A DNA stretch of 64,000 nt from Pelagicoccus sp. SDUM812005 (GCF_031127875.1 NZ_JARXIA010000017.1:102253-166252); one strand, 5' to 3'; positions 17,586 to 27,798 are shown, counted from the first letter of the stretch. Numbers and translations: made by a program. Notes: generated by a model not told the origin, from the letters alone.

Positions 17586-17623
17586 ACGCGGACGCGGGCC
17601 ATCGCCCCGTCCGCGTTTCTTTT
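17586..17623 (+). terminator. Rho-independent terminator after mscS
   Basis: The stem ACGCGGACG/CGTCCGCGT (17586-17594 and 17608-17616), with further inner GGG/CCC pairing, is followed by TTCTTTT. Confidence 0.8.
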
Positions 17624-17757
17624 GCCCCCTAGAAATGGAGCAGGGACGATCCTTCGAACTAATGGCTAGGTTCGCGCCAACTAATACCTCCCTTTCAAAA
17701 GAAACAAAAAAGCGAAGCCACCCGTCCTCTCGAGGGAACACACAACCATTAGACACC

Positions 17758-18204
17758 ATGAAAATCACCCCGACAAAACTACTCGCCACGATCGCCCTAC
17801 TCGCTGCAACAGTCATGGCAACAGCCAAGGAACTCGACATCACCGCAGACGACAGCATGAAGTTCAATCTCGCTGAACTGCATACCGACGCCGGGCAAGA
17901 AACGACCATCATCTTCACTAACCTCGGAAAACTGCCCAAGGCCGCCATGGGACACAACTTCGTCCTCCTCAAGCCGGGCACCGACCTCGCAGCCTTCGGC
18001 AACGCAGCGGTTGCCGCTGCCGCCAACGAATACATTCCGACCCAACCCGAACTCGCATCACAAGTCGTCGCCCACACAAAAGTGCTCGGCCCTGGAGAAA
18101 AGGATTCGATCCGAATCACCCTGGCCGAACCGGGCTCCTATCCCTATATCTGCTCATTCCCGGGGCACTGGGCACTCATGAAGGGCGTCCTCGTCGTGAA
18201 ATAG
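17758..18204 (+). CDS. Azurin-family blue copper protein
   Basis: The 148-residue protein has a signal peptide (residues 1-23, ending ATVMATA) and a cupredoxin fold of azurin type. Copper ligands are visible: His in MGHNFVLL, and Cys, His and Met in YICSFPGHWALMKG at the C-terminus. It would shuttle single electrons in the periplasm, for example to a cytochrome peroxidase or oxidase. An in-frame ATG at 17635 would add 41 residues without a signal peptide; the ATG at 17758 preceding MKITPTKLLATIALL is preferred. No redox partner gene is adjacent. Confidence 0.92.
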   Translation: MKITPTKLLATIALLAATVMATAKELDITADDSMKFNLAELHTDAGQETTIIFTNLGKLPKAAMGHNFVLLKPGTDLAAFGNAAVAAAANEYIPTQPELASQVVAHTKVLGPGEKDSIRITLAEPGSYPYICSFPGHWALMKGVLVVK

Positions 18205-18213
18205 CCCACCCAC

Positions 18214-18633
18214 TTGGACTCGCTCCAAACAACCGCTCTTGCAGTAGATGCCGCCCTGTTCAGTCTCATATGGATAGTGCAGACGGTAGTGTATCCAAGT
18301 TTCGTACACATCGAAGCCGCCTCCTTCAAGAGCTGGCACAGAGGCTACACCCAACGCATGGGCTACATCGTCGCCCCTCTGATGATTGCCCAATTGGGGC
18401 TTAGCCTCAGTCTCCTAGCGAGCCAAAGCAGTTTTCAAAACGGACTCCACGCCTGCGGGGCGGCAGCCACTTGGCTCGTGACCTTCCTCGTTTCCGTCCC
18501 CCTACATCGGCACTTGGAACGCCAAGGAAATCAGCAAAATACGATACGAAAACTCGTCCTTAGCAACTGGATACGTACAACCCTTTGGACCCTTCTCTTC
18601 GCTCAAAGCCTCGTCCGCCACTATCAAGCATGA
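18214..18633 (+). CDS. Four-helix membrane protein of unknown function
   Basis: The 139-residue protein, with a TTG start, has four predicted membrane helices and conserved-looking polar positions (VVYPSF after helix 1, SWHRGYTQRM before helix 2, VPLHRHLERQG after helix 3). Similar four-helix proteins (DUF1772-like) occur widely with no known role. Its TGA overlaps the ATG of the DUF2071 gene (ATGA), so the two are translationally coupled. It starts 9 bp after the azurin gene, suggesting one operon of three. Confidence 0.75.
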   Translation: MDSLQTTALAVDAALFSLIWIVQTVVYPSFVHIEAASFKSWHRGYTQRMGYIVAPLMIAQLGLSLSLLASQSSFQNGLHACGAAATWLVTFLVSVPLHRHLERQGNQQNTIRKLVLSNWIRTTLWTLLFAQSLVRHYQA

Positions 18634-19358
18634 GCCCTCACCCCGCTTTCTCGCAGACCGGCCACCGCCCCTGGCCCCTCCCCAAGCGCCCCTGGCTTCT
18701 CCAACAGATATGGCACGACCTCCTCTTCTTGCATTGGGAAATCGACGTCACCGCCCTCCGCCCCACCATCCCCGCCAATCTCGAAATCGACACCTATGAC
18801 GGACGAGCTTGGCTAGCCGTCGTCCCCTTCTCCATGAAAGGCGTCGCCCCCAGAGGCTTCCCCAAGCCACGATCCTTCTGCGACTTTCCGGAAATAAACG
18901 TCCGCACCTACGTCATAAAGGACGGGAAGCCGGGAGTCTGGTTCTTCAGTCTAGACGTCCCGCATCGCCTACCCGTCTGGATCGCCCGCGCCTTCTTCCA
19001 CCTCCCCTACTTTCTCGCAGACATGGACGTGCAAAACGCGAACGGCCAGACACGCTACCGCTCTACCCGCAACGACCGGGCTTTCTCCGCGACCTACCAT
19101 CCTCTCGATACCGGAACAGCCAGTCCAGGCAGCTTCGAGCACTGGGCCACTGAACGCTACTGCTTCTACGCCCAAAGCGGAGCCGGCCATCTCTACCGGG
19201 CGGACGTCCAACACCCCAAGTGGCCCCTTCAAAGGGCCGCATGCGAGATCCATAAAAACCGAATGCTCGACGCCTTCCCGATCGGGGAACAGCACTCGAG
19301 CATTCTCTTCAGCAAAAGCCTTTCCGTGGTAGCTTGGATACCGCAACGGATCGGCTAA
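18630..19358 (+). CDS. DUF2071 (YqjF-like) family protein
   Basis: The 242-residue protein matches DUF2071: an N-terminal WLLQQIWHDLLFLHWEIDVTALRP, DGRAWLAVVPFSM, and a central EINVRTYV...GVWFFSLD. The function of this acetoacetate-decarboxylase-like fold is unknown; Bacillus YqjF is a member. The ATG at 18630 overlaps the previous stop codon and is preferred over an upstream frame extension. Confidence 0.88.
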   Translation: MSPHPAFSQTGHRPWPLPKRPWLLQQIWHDLLFLHWEIDVTALRPTIPANLEIDTYDGRAWLAVVPFSMKGVAPRGFPKPRSFCDFPEINVRTYVIKDGKPGVWFFSLDVPHRLPVWIARAFFHLPYFLADMDVQNANGQTRYRSTRNDRAFSATYHPLDTGTASPGSFEHWATERYCFYAQSGAGHLYRADVQHPKWPLQRAACEIHKNRMLDAFPIGEQHSSILFSKSLSVVAWIPQRIG

Positions 19359-19377
19359 TGTATTCTCTTTCCAACTA

Positions 19378-19686
19378 CTAGAGGTAGCTGCAAACGTATT
19401 GGCAGGTATCCGCCACCTCGATGGTGAATCCAGAGTTCGCGCCGACTTCGAAGTAGGAACCTGCCTCGTAAGTCTTCGATTCCGATTCTCCGTCCAAGGT
19501 CACCACGCAGGAGCCGCTGGGAATATCCATGCGCTCAGCGGCCACCGTGTCGAAGTGGAACTTGCCGCCCAAGATGACGCCCAAGGTTTTCTTGGCGCCC
19601 TCAGCGGTCACGATTGTGTGGGAGACGACCTTTCCGTCGAAATAGATGTTTGCTTCGGCAATTGCAGTTACGTTTTCAAATTGCAT
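19378..19686 (-). CDS. ppnP: Pyrimidine/purine nucleoside phosphorylase PpnP
   Basis: The 102-residue cupin-fold protein aligns along its length with E. coli PpnP/YaiE: ANIYFDGKVVSHTIVTAEG, KKTLGVILGGKFHFDT and a C-terminal YFEVGANSGFTIEVADTCQYVCSY. PpnP splits nucleosides with phosphate into base and ribose-1-phosphate. An ATG at 19704 preceded by AAAGGCGGG is an alternative start adding six residues. Longer upstream frame is not supported. Confidence 0.9.
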   Translation of the reverse strand: MQFENVTAIAEANIYFDGKVVSHTIVTAEGAKKTLGVILGGKFHFDTVAAERMDIPSGSCVVTLDGESESKTYEAGSYFEVGANSGFTIEVADTCQYVCSYL

Positions 19687-19756
19687 CCGGCCTGCATCAC
19701 GCATCGTCCCGCCTTTGGCAAGGAAGAACGCGCAACATCCGCCCGACAAACGAAAA

Positions 19757-19783
19757 GGCGGCTCGCGCCTATAACGAGCCGCC
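19757..19783 (-). terminator. Rho-independent terminator after OxlT-type carrier
   Basis: The stem GGCGGCTCG/CGAGCCGCC (19757-19765 and 19775-19783) is followed on the minus strand by TTTTCGTTTG. It sits just past the stop codon of the minus-strand MFS gene. Confidence 0.75.
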
Positions 19784-19825
19784 CATAACGGGTGGGGTGA
19801 ACAAGAAAACAATTCTACCTCATTC

Positions 19826-21082
19826 TTATGCCTGACTCAACTTCAGGGCCCGGACCTTGCGGATGTTGAACTGCATCAACACCGAACAGATCAAGGCGAA
19901 GACGAAGAAGCCGGCGAAAATCTGCAGCGTCTGCTCGTAGCTGCCCGTGCTCTCGCGAACCCGAGCCGCGATCAACGGCCCCACCAGTCCGGCCGCGGCC
20001 CACGCGGTAAGGATGTTGCCGTAGATTGCCGAAAGTTTTTTCGTACCAAAGACGTCGCCAATAAAGGCGGGAGTCGAAGAAAAGCCGCCCCCGTAGCAAC
20101 TTACGATCAGGAAAACCAATGCCTGGAAAGCCAGGAAATTCGTCGTCTTCGGCAGCGCGAAAAACGCCACCAACTGGATACAAAAGAATGCCGTGTAAGT
20201 CAGCGGCCGGCCGATGACGTCCGAAAGCGAGGCCCAAGCGATGCGACCCAATCCATTGAAAAGCCCCATCAATCCTACCATCGCGGCCGCAGCAGCTGGA
20301 GTCAGCCCCGCGATTTCCTGCGACATGGGAGAAGCCACCGAGATGACCGCGATTCCACAGGTGATGTTGATGAACAGCATAACCCACAGATAATAGAAAC
20401 GCAGGGTTCCCAACGCCTCCAAAGAGTCGAGTTCCGCCAGATCTTCGGTTCGCTTCGATCCGCCCGCCGATTGCCCGTCGCGCATGCCTTTCGGCACCCA
20501 ACCCTCCGGAGGATTCTCCAAGTACTGGGCCGCGGCCATCATGATCACGAAATAGCAAATGGCCAAAACATAGAAAGAGCTGGCGACGCCTACCGCTACC
20601 AAAAGTAGCTGAATCAGGCTACTCGCTAGCAAAGCGCCGAAACCAAAGCCCATAACGGCCAGGCCCGTCGCCAAGCCCCGCCGATCCGGAAACCAGCGAA
20701 CCAAAGTCGCAACCGGACAGATGTAGCCCATACCGAGACCTATTCCGGCGATAGCTCCGTATCCAAGATAGAATACAAGAATCTCACCGGTCGAAACGCC
20801 TAGACCTGCCACAGCCAGCCCCGCTCCGTAGAAAACGGCCGAAAGCATCCCGCTTTTCCGCGGTCCCATGCGCTCTACCGCGGGACCTAGAAAAGCTGCA
20901 GACAGACCTAAAAACAGAATTGCGATACTGAAGGCCCAGGCCGTCTGGGACGTCTCCCAACCGAGTTCTACTAGCAAAGGTTTCTTGAATACGCTGTACG
21001 CGTAGATCGCTCCGATCGAAACGTGCACACCAACGCCCGACGCCGCGATCAACCAACGATTCTTAACTTTTTTCATCTTCAA
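19826..21082 (-). CDS. MFS transporter, OxlT (oxalate/formate antiporter-like) family
   Basis: The 418-residue, 12-helix carrier has the marks of the OxlT/monocarboxylate branch of MFS: RWLIAASGVGVHVSIGAIYAYSVFKKPL at the start, the YCPVATLVRWFPDRRGLATG block after helix 4, and a FSSTPAFIGDVFGTKKLSAIYG segment in the second half. Family members exchange small carboxylates such as oxalate, formate, pyruvate or lactate. Its place right after pflB-pflA suggests that it moves a pyruvate-formate-lyase substrate or product, such as formate or pyruvate; this is inference. Confidence 0.85.
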   Translation of the reverse strand: MKMKKVKNRWLIAASGVGVHVSIGAIYAYSVFKKPLLVELGWETSQTAWAFSIAILFLGLSAAFLGPAVERMGPRKSGMLSAVFYGAGLAVAGLGVSTGEILVFYLGYGAIAGIGLGMGYICPVATLVRWFPDRRGLATGLAVMGFGFGALLASSLIQLLLVAVGVASSFYVLAICYFVIMMAAAQYLENPPEGWVPKGMRDGQSAGGSKRTEDLAELDSLEALGTLRFYYLWVMLFINITCGIAVISVASPMSQEIAGLTPAAAAAMVGLMGLFNGLGRIAWASLSDVIGRPLTYTAFFCIQLVAFFALPKTTNFLAFQALVFLIVSCYGGGFSSTPAFIGDVFGTKKLSAIYGNILTAWAAAGLVGPLIAARVRESTGSYEQTLQIFAGFFVFALICSVLMQFNIRKVRALKLSQA

Positions 21083-21117
21083 AGAGGTGGCTCAAATTCT
21101 CCTGTCACGTCGATTAC

Positions 21118-21894
21118 CTAGATCGCGGTCACTCCATGGCGGGCGAAAATCGAACGAGCTCGTTCGACCTCGTCAGCGGTCGGTTCCTTCGTATCCGCTA
21201 GCTTATACGGCATGCCCAGTTGCGCGTACTTGCTCTCGCCCATCTTGTGGAATGGGAGGATCTCCACTTTGGCGACATTCCCTAAACCGGAAACGAAACG
21301 GGCCAGCCCGTCGATATTGTCTTCCGCGTCATTGAGGCCCGGTACCAGCACGAATCGTATCCAAACCTCAATACCGAGCGAATCAAGGCGCTCTGCGAAC
21401 GCAAGCGTCGGACTCAGATCCACGGCTGTCACTGTCTTGTAGGTCACTGGGTCATAGCTCTTGATATCGAGCAAGACGAGATCAACGTGCTCGAGCAAAG
21501 CGTCTGTCGCCTTGTATCCAAGAAAGCCTGAAGTATCGAGCGCAGTATGCAGCCCCTGCTCCTTAGCTCCCCGAAAGATCGCGTGAACGAAGTCGGCTTG
21601 CATCAGCGGCTCGCCGCCGCTGATGGTAAGTCCGCCACGTTTAATGAAGTTCTTGTACTTGACGATATCCGCCAAGGCCTCCCCTGCAGTCGACACCTTG
21701 CCCGCAGGCTTTCCCTGGGCATCTGGATTATGGCAGTACTGGCAGCGAAGTGGACAACCGTGCAAAAAGAGCACATAGCGCAACCCCGGCCCGTCCACCG
21801 TTCCACATGTCTCCACGGAGTGGATATGCCCCTGCGTTTGAAGTATCTCCTCGGTGGATAGCTGTACCTCTGGATCTGCGAGTACGGTTGACAT
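21118..21894 (-). CDS. pflA: Pyruvate formate-lyase activating enzyme
   Basis: The 258-residue radical SAM protein has the CxxxCxxC cluster motif at Cys47, Cys51 and Cys54 (CPLRCQYCH), preceded by the family signature TCGTVDGPGLRYV, and the ISGGEPLMQ segment. It abstracts the glycine hydrogen of PflB to create the catalytic radical, under anaerobic conditions. The ATG at 21894 has a strong AGGAGG eight bases upstream and is preferred over the ATG at 21930, which overlaps the pflB stop. Confidence 0.95.
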   Translation of the reverse strand: MSTVLADPEVQLSTEEILQTQGHIHSVETCGTVDGPGLRYVLFLHGCPLRCQYCHNPDAQGKPAGKVSTAGEALADIVKYKNFIKRGGLTISGGEPLMQADFVHAIFRGAKEQGLHTALDTSGFLGYKATDALLEHVDLVLLDIKSYDPVTYKTVTAVDLSPTLAFAERLDSLGIEVWIRFVLVPGLNDAEDNIDGLARFVSGLGNVAKVEILPFHKMGESKYAQLGMPYKLADTKEPTADEVERARSIFARHGVTAI

Positions 21895-21926
21895 AGGACT
21901 GTCCTCCTCACGTCCGATAGGACAGC

Positions 21927-24209
21927 TCATAGGAGTTCGTGGAACGTCCGATTAATCACGTCGAGCTGCTGCTCGCGAGTGAGTTTAATGAAGTTCACCG
22001 CGTATCCAGAAACCCGGATCGTCAGCTGCGGATACTTCTCTGGATGGTCCATCGCATCGAGCAGCGTTTCCTTTTCGAAAACGTTCACGTTGATGTGGTG
22101 GCCCTGCTCCGCGAAGTAGCCGTCGAGCAAGTTACCGAGGTTCGCCACGCGATCCGCTTCCGTCTTCCCAAGCGCCTTCGGCACGATGGAGAAGGTATAG
22201 GAAATGCCGTCCTGCGAATGCTCGTACGGGAGCTTGGCAACCGAGGCCATGGAAGCGACCGCCCCCTTGGTGTCGCGCCCATGCATGGGATTCGCTCCCG
22301 GCGCGAAGGGCTCGCCTGCCTTGCGGCCGTCCGGCGTGTTGCCAGTCTTTTGGCCGTACACCACGTTGGAGGTGATGGTCAGCACCGATTGAGTGGGAAC
22401 GGAGTTCCGGTAGGTCGGCTGGGCCCGGACCTTGTCCATGAAGGTTTCGACGAGCTGGTTGGCGATGGAGTCAACCGCGTCGTCGTTGTTGCCGTACTTA
22501 GGATAGTCGCCGATGACCTCGTAGTCGACCGCGATGCCAGCTTCGTTGCGGATCACCTTCACCTTCGCATGCTTCACTGCGGAAAAGGAGTCGGCCGCCA
22601 CGGAGAGTCCCGCGATGCCGCAAGCCATGGTCCGGAAAACGACGCGATCGTGCAGCGCCATCATAATGTTTTCCGGAGAATACTTGTCGTGCATGTAGTG
22701 GATGATGTTGAGAGCCTTGACGTAAGTCTTGGCGAGCCAGTCCATCATCTTGTCGAAACGCTCCACCAGGTCGTCGTACTCGAGGTACTCGCCCGTGAAG
22801 GGTTCGCTGGCGGGAGCTACTTGCTTGCCGCTCTTTTCGTCAACGCCACCGTTGATCGAATAGAGGATGGCCTTCGCTAGGTTTGCCCGAGCTCCGAAAA
22901 ACTGCATCTGCTTGCCGATCCGCATCGCGGAAACACAGCAGGCAATGCCGTAGTCGTCTCCCCAATACGGACGCATCAGGTCGTCGTTCTCGTATTGGAT
23001 GGAGCTAGTCTCGATTGAAACCTTGGAGCAGTAGTCCTTAAAGCCTTGCGGCAAGCTTTCCGACCAAAGTACAGTGAGGTTCGGCTCTGGCGCCGGACCG
23101 AGATTGTAGAGCGTTTGCAGCACGCGGAAGCTGCTCTTGGTAACCAGCGGACGACCGTCCTCGCCCATGCCGCCGATGCTTTCGGTCACCCACGTCGGGT
23201 CGCCCGAAAACAGGGCATCGTAGTCCGTAGTGCGGATGAAACGCACGATCCGCATCTTCATGACCAAGTGGTCGATGATCTCCTGAGCCTCCTCTTCGTT
23301 GAGCGTGCCTTCCGCGAAATCGCGTTCGAAATAGATGTCGAAGAAGCTCGCCGTACGCCCGAAGGACATGGCCGCCCCATTCTGGTCCTTCACCGCGCCG
23401 AGGTAGGCGAAGTACGTCCACTGGACCGCTTCCCGAGCGTTTTGCGCCGGCTTGGAAATGTCGAAGCCGTAGGCAGACGCCATGGTCTTGAGATCCTTCA
23501 GGGCCTGAATCTGATTCTGGATCTCCTCGCGCTCCCGTACCCAGTCCTCGTTGAAGTCTTCGCTGTCAGAAGATTTGAATACGGAAACCTTGTCCGCGAT
23601 CAAACGGTCTACGCCGTAGAGCGCCACCCGGCGATAGTCGCCGATGATCCGTCCTCGGCCATAGCCGTCGGGAAGGCCGGTGACGATGCCCGCGCTCCGC
23701 GCCTTGCGGATTTCATCAGTGTAGCAAGCAAACACCCCATCGTTGTGCGTCTTGCGATGCTTTTGGAAAATCTCCAACGTACCGGGATCCATCTCGCGGC
23801 CATGGGCCTGCAGAGCCTTCTGGGCGATACGGTAGCCGCCGTAGGGAAGCAAGGCCCGCTTCAAAGGCTTATCGGTCTGTACGCCAACGACCTGCTCAAG
23901 CTCCTTGTTGATGTATCCAGCTCCGTGCGACGCAACCGTACCGACTACCTTGTCGTCCGCATCGAGCACTCCGCCCGCTTGGCGCTCCGCTTCGAGCAAT
24001 ACCTTCAAGTCCTCCCAAAGCTTCTCCGTGCGAGCGGTCGGCCCGGACAGGAAAGAGTAATCCTCCGTGTAGGGCTTGTAGTTGGCCTGGATGAAGCCGC
24101 GAACGTCAATGTCCGCTTGCCAGTCGCCCGGCTGAAATCCCCTCCAAGGATGTGAGCCGGATGCGTCCGCGTTTTCGGTTTCGGGTTCCTGTTTTTCGAT
24201 GATAGGCAC
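21927..24209 (-). CDS. pflB: Pyruvate formate-lyase (formate C-acetyltransferase)
   Basis: The 760-residue glycyl-radical enzyme has full family length. Catalytic Cys424-Cys425 are in [10 protein letters not shown], and the radical Gly735 is in RVSGYAVNF near the C-terminus. It converts pyruvate and CoA to acetyl-CoA and formate without oxygen, so the organism can ferment or live facultatively. pflA follows with about 30 bp between the genes, then an OxlT-type carrier. No full FNR box could be found upstream. Confidence 0.97.
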   Translation of the reverse strand: MPIIEKQEPETENADASGSHPWRGFQPGDWQADIDVRGFIQANYKPYTEDYSFLSGPTARTEKLWEDLKVLLEAERQAGGVLDADDKVVGTVASHGAGYINKELEQVVGVQTDKPLKRALLPYGGYRIAQKALQAHGREMDPGTLEIFQKHRKTHNDGVFACYTDEIRKARSAGIVTGLPDGYGRGRIIGDYRRVALYGVDRLIADKVSVFKSSDSEDFNEDWVREREEIQNQIQALKDLKTMASAYGFDISKPAQNAREAVQWTYFAYLGAVKDQNGAAMSFGRTASFFDIYFERDFAEGTLNEEEAQEIIDHLVMKMRIVRFIRTTDYDALFSGDPTWVTESIGGMGEDGRPLVTKSSFRVLQTLYNLGPAPEPNLTVLWSESLPQGFKDYCSKVSIETSSIQYENDDLMRPYWGDDYGIACCVSAMRIGKQMQFFGARANLAKAILYSINGGVDEKSGKQVAPASEPFTGEYLEYDDLVERFDKMMDWLAKTYVKALNIIHYMHDKYSPENIMMALHDRVVFRTMACGIAGLSVAADSFSAVKHAKVKVIRNEAGIAVDYEVIGDYPKYGNNDDAVDSIANQLVETFMDKVRAQPTYRNSVPTQSVLTITSNVVYGQKTGNTPDGRKAGEPFAPGANPMHGRDTKGAVASMASVAKLPYEHSQDGISYTFSIVPKALGKTEADRVANLGNLLDGYFAEQGHHINVNVFEKETLLDAMDHPEKYPQLTIRVSGYAVNFIKLTREQQLDVINRTFHELL

Positions 24210-24406
24210 TGCAACTTGTCTCCTGATAGCAAAACGACGCCCTAAGCGCAGAGCGTACGTTGTTTACTGCATTAACTCAATTTATACGGAGACAGTTTCA
24301 GAAACATTCAGCCTAATCGACGATAAACTTACCTTTAGGTGTTTAATTACGATTTCTTATCACTTGCAGCGCGTTTTCGAATAATACGGCCCGCCCGGCG
24401 GCGGAA

Positions 24407-24709
24407 CTAGCGGGCCACGGCTTCCTTGCGGAGCGAGCGTTCGACGAAGAACGGGGCCAGGGGAACGAGAGAGGCCACGAAGAAGAGAGCCACTCGCTTA
24501 AGCCTCCAGCCGAGCTTGAGCGTGGCCAGGGCCAGGAAGAGCAAGTAGAGCATGAAAAGCAGCCCATGGATCCAGCCCACGTAGGTCACCGCTCCGGGCA
24601 TGTCCGCGAAGTACTTCAAGGGCATCGCGATACCGAACAAAATAACGGTGGAAACGCCTTCCCAGAAGGCGACCCGACAGAACCATTGCAGGACGGACTC
24701 GTTGTTCAT
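24407..24709 (-). CDS. DUF3817 family membrane protein
   Basis: The 100-residue protein has three membrane helices and the DUF3817 pattern (FWEGVSTVILFGIAMPLKY, then a GAVTYVGWIHGLLFMLYLL segment with the conserved WIHG). These proteins are small inner-membrane proteins of unknown function, related to YdzA. The ATG at 24709 follows a G-rich stretch and is preferred over the frame start at 24748. A GGCCCGC/GCGGGCC inverted repeat (24388-24416) around the stop codon may end its transcript. Confidence 0.85.
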   Translation of the reverse strand: MNNESVLQWFCRVAFWEGVSTVILFGIAMPLKYFADMPGAVTYVGWIHGLLFMLYLLFLALATLKLGWRLKRVALFFVASLVPLAPFFVERSLRKEAVAR

Positions 24710-24817
24710 GGCCCCCACAAAACCGGAGCGGCGCCGCTTGGCAAGCACACTCGACTCTCTAGCTCCATACGGCTCCTTCTACCATCGCGCGGGAACGGCC
24801 AGCCCTCCTTCGGACAG

Positions 24818-25177
24818 CTAGCGAAGCGCCTTTTCCGCTCGCCCAAAGCCGCCCAAGTTTCGCGCGTTCACGTAGCCCGCCGCCCTCAGTTGGCTCACCG
24901 CCGCAGCGGACCGCGCCCCGCTGGCGCAGTGGCAAAGCAGCACCGTATCCTTGTCCGGATACCGTTCGCTCACCCCGCGCGCCACTCCATTGAGCGGAAC
25001 GTTTACCGCCCCCTCGAGGGAGCCGGAGGCAAACTCCTGCGAGCTGCGCACGTCGAGAAGCACCGCTCCCTTGTCCAAATAGGTTCGCGCTTCTTCGATC
25101 GAGATTTGACCGCGACGCCTCAACAACAGAAGCGCCGCCACCACCACCACGAAAACGATCCACAGGTAGTCGTTCAT
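24818..25177 (-). CDS. Membrane-anchored rhodanese-like protein
   Basis: The 119-residue protein has an N-terminal helix (residues 4-20) followed by one rhodanese domain, with LLDVRSSQEFASG and an active-site loop HCASGARS that keeps the catalytic Cys. It would carry sulfur as a persulfide or act in cyanide/sulfide detoxification; the domain probably faces the cytoplasm or periplasm depending on helix orientation. The gene starts 9 bp after the cupin gene stop, so both are probably one operon. Confidence 0.88.
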   Translation of the reverse strand: MNDYLWIVFVVVVAALLLLRRRGQISIEEARTYLDKGAVLLDVRSSQEFASGSLEGAVNVPLNGVARGVSERYPDKDTVLLCHCASGARSAAAVSQLRAAGYVNARNLGGFGRAEKALR

Positions 25178-25186
25178 CGAACGCCC

Positions 25187-25567
25187 CTAGCAACCTTCGT
25201 CCAAGATCTCGATGCGGTCTTCCTTGTTCGGGACCATGCAGAGAAACTCGAAACCGGTTTCCGCATCCGCCTTGTACCAGTGCGGCACTCCTTGAGGGAT
25301 GAAGACCACGTCGCCTTCCTTCACCTGGTAGACCTCATCGCCGATGCCTACTGCGGCGCCGCCCTTTAGCACGTACTGCTCGTGCTCGACGGTGTTGGTG
25401 TGACGCGGCATGCCGCCGCCCGGCTTCATTACAAACTTTCGCAAAGCGAAATGAGGCGCGTCGCCGGGCCCGATCAGCACCGAACGGCTCGTTCCCTCTC
25501 CCGCGCCCACCGGCTCGAGAGCGAAAGATTCGGAACTCTTAACAATAACTTGGTTTTTCGGATTCAT
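25187..25567 (-). CDS. Cupin domain protein
   Basis: The 126-residue single cupin has motif 1 PRHTNTVEHEQYVLKGG (two His and Glu as metal ligands) and motif 2 FIPQGVPHWYKA (His). It therefore probably binds one metal ion. Enzymatic role unknown. The ATG at 25567 (MNPKNQVI) is preferred over an upstream frame start at 25639. Confidence 0.88.
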   Translation of the reverse strand: MNPKNQVIVKSSESFALEPVGAGEGTSRSVLIGPGDAPHFALRKFVMKPGGGMPRHTNTVEHEQYVLKGGAAVGIGDEVYQVKEGDVVFIPQGVPHWYKADAETGFEFLCMVPNKEDRIEILDEGC

Positions 25568-25706
25568 GGTTCGCAACAAGGACTTGATAGCTGAGAGAGC
25601 CCGAGCCTGCAGCGACTCGGCGTCCCACACAACGCTCAATACGCGCGAAACGGATCACAGCATGCAAAGACCGCGAAAGCGTCCCCCTCGCAGTTCCGCC
25701 TTTCCC

Positions 25707-27152
25707 TTACCGCCAAAGAACCGCGTCGTCGTCGGTCGCCGGAACGGTTTTACCGCGCTTCGCGAAGTCCAGCCCAGCGCTTTCCATAGGCGCGGTCCGT
25801 ACCCGATTTTTAACTACATGGGACGTATCCGCTTTCGCGACAGCCGCAGAACCTCCCTTTCCCAGACGACGCTCAACCTGATCGAGCGCTCCCATCAGGC
25901 GATTGGAGAGAACATTCAGCTCGCCGGAATCCGCTTCCGTCCTCTCGGCATTGGAGGCTGCCAGCTGGGTTACCTTGTCGATCTCCCCCATCGCCTGCGA
26001 AATCTGCTCGATACCGCTGCTCTGCTCCGAAGAAGATTCCACAATATCGGCCACCAAGCGGTCCACCTCGCAGGTTCGCTTGAAAATATCCTTGAGACGC
26101 TCCGCCACCGACTGGCTGATCTCGCTTCCACGCTCGCTGCTGGCAACCGCGTCCTGCACCTGCTTCGCCGTCTCTTGCGCCGCCTTGGCGCTTCGCTGGG
26201 CAAGATTCCGAACCTCGTCCGCCACCACTGCGAAACCCGTACCCGCTTCGCCAGCCCGAGCGGCTTCGACCGCCGCGTTGAGAGCCAAGATGTTCGTCTG
26301 GAAGGCGATCTCGTCGATGGTCTTCAAAATGGTAGCGATGCTACCGCTGGAGTGGCGGATGTCGTCCATCGCATTCGTCAAAGTTTCCACCTCGGCCGCA
26401 CCTTGTTCGGATATGCTTCGAGCTCGCGAGGCATGCTCGTTCGCTTCCTTCGCGTTGTGAGCGTTGCCCCGAGTCGAGGCTGCGAGCTGCTCGAGCGAAG
26501 CGCTCGTCTCCTCGATCGAAGCGGCTTGGCGGCTAGCGCCCGAGGCCAACTCCCGCGCAGACCGGCTCAACTGCCCCGTCTGGCTCTCCACCGAAGTCGC
26601 GATCTCGCTGAGGTACTCGGAAATAATGCCCTGCGCTCCTACGAAACTGCGATACCGCCCAGATATGAACACGGAAGGCACCCCAATCAGCACCACGAAA
26701 ACCGCGTGCAGAACGACCACGCCAAACCCGGCGTCGTAGTTGAAGACGCTTTCCGGCAGGATAAAAAAGAAGGCGATATGATGCAGCGCCGTCGTCGTCG
26801 CCGCCGCGATGATCGCAGAGCGCGAGCCCAGACCGATCAAGACCGCCAAGGACACGAATACATGGAAATGCATCTCGATCATTCCCCGGCTCAGATGGAT
26901 CAGCAGGGCCGAAAGCGAGGTGGAGGCGATGCCAATCGAAATCGGCACCAACAAGGAACGTGGGCTCGCCCATAAAAGAGCGACCGGTCCCGCGCAAATC
27001 GCCACCGTCAAAAGCCCCGCCAGCACGACGCCCGTTTCAAAGTAGAGCCCCATGCCTAGCATCACCGGCAAGTGGGCCACCAAGGCGCCTACCGCGAGCT
27101 TATGAACTCGATCATCAAACTTGGCTTCAATTTCAGTCTCTTTGGTCATCAT
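25707..27152 (-). CDS. Methyl-accepting chemotaxis protein with integral-membrane sensor
   Basis: The 481-residue protein has about six membrane helices in residues 15-190 and no periplasmic domain. The helices carry HFHVF and a later ALHHIAFFF, His patterns that recur in this type of membrane-embedded sensor. A standard signalling domain follows (about 200-440) with the hairpin tip [22 protein letters not shown]. No HAMP domain is evident. It would signal to CheA; no che genes are nearby and the C-terminus lacks the NWETF tether. Confidence 0.92.
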   Translation of the reverse strand: MMTKETEIEAKFDDRVHKLAVGALVAHLPVMLGMGLYFETGVVLAGLLTVAICAGPVALLWASPRSLLVPISIGIASTSLSALLIHLSRGMIEMHFHVFVSLAVLIGLGSRSAIIAAATTTALHHIAFFFILPESVFNYDAGFGVVVLHAVFVVLIGVPSVFISGRYRSFVGAQGIISEYLSEIATSVESQTGQLSRSARELASGASRQAASIEETSASLEQLAASTRGNAHNAKEANEHASRARSISEQGAAEVETLTNAMDDIRHSSGSIATILKTIDEIAFQTNILALNAAVEAARAGEAGTGFAVVADEVRNLAQRSAKAAQETAKQVQDAVASSERGSEISQSVAERLKDIFKRTCEVDRLVADIVESSSEQSSGIEQISQAMGEIDKVTQLAASNAERTEADSGELNVLSNRLMGALDQVERRLGKGGSAAVAKADTSHVVKNRVRTAPMESAGLDFAKRGKTVPATDDDAVLWR

Positions 27153-27168
27153 TAAAAATGGGTTATCT

Positions 27169-27798
27169 CTACTTCAGTCCGAACGGGTCCAAAATAGATT
27201 TCAGTCTCTCGGAAGTCGGACAGCCATAGACCGGCCGACTCAAAACCAAGCCGCCCGCCGCAAGACGGTCCGCCGTGCTCAAATCTAGAAATCCGTTGCC
27301 GCCACGAAACGCGGATGCGAAATACGCCCCGCTGTAGGACGGTTCCTCTGCGCCCCGCGCCACTTGGAAGAACGGCACTCCTTCCGCCCCGGAAACCGAG
27401 CAAAGCTGCTCCGCCTCCACTTCGGACACCGAAAATCCCGCCGCTTCCAAACGGCTGGCGAAAGTCTCGCCACCCCCTACCAAAATTACTTCCTCGGAAT
27501 AGTCCGACGACACGCCACGCTCCACCAAGTAGTCCATGACGCTGCGGGAACAGGCGCAGTCCTCCGCCACCACATGCACCAGCGACCAATCGTCCCCAAC
27601 CGCGGAAGCCGCCCGCAAGGACTGTTGAGCAACCGGTAAAACCGCCTGATGGGCCGCCGAAAAAAGCCCCAGCGGGATCGAAATAGATGCCGCCCAAAGA
27701 GAAAAGCCCCCCATCAACAACGCCTTGCGACGCATTTTCGAGGAGCCCAACCTAGCGGAGCCTTCACAGGCCATATCCTTGGGGAGCATTTCTGTCAT
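27169..27798 (-). CDS. Anchored protein with CxC motif, unknown function
   Basis: The 209-residue protein has one N-terminal helix (about residues 28-50) and a soluble domain starting [21 protein letters not shown]. The fold pattern (beta strand, CxC, helix) resembles a thioredoxin-like domain with a C-A-C in place of CxxC, and two further Cys residues occur later (QLCSVSG, YGCPTSE). A redox or metal-delivery role is possible but unproven. It starts with an AGGAG a few bases upstream and ends 17 bp before the chemoreceptor gene, so the two are probably cotranscribed. Confidence 0.65.
   Translation of the reverse strand: MTEMLPKDMACEGSARLGSSKMRRKALLMGGFSLWAASISIPLGLFSAAHQAVLPVAQQSLRAASAVGDDWSLVHVVAEDCACSRSVMDYLVERGVSSDYSEEVILVGGGETFASRLEAAGFSVSEVEAEQLCSVSGAEGVPFFQVARGAEEPSYSGAYFASAFRGGNGFLDLSTADRLAAGGLVLSRPVYGCPTSERLKSILDPFGLK

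Noticed and set aside
24210..24406. FNR-type operator before pflB
   Set aside because: TTGAGTTAATGCA matches only one half of TTGAT-n4-ATCAA, so it was not called.
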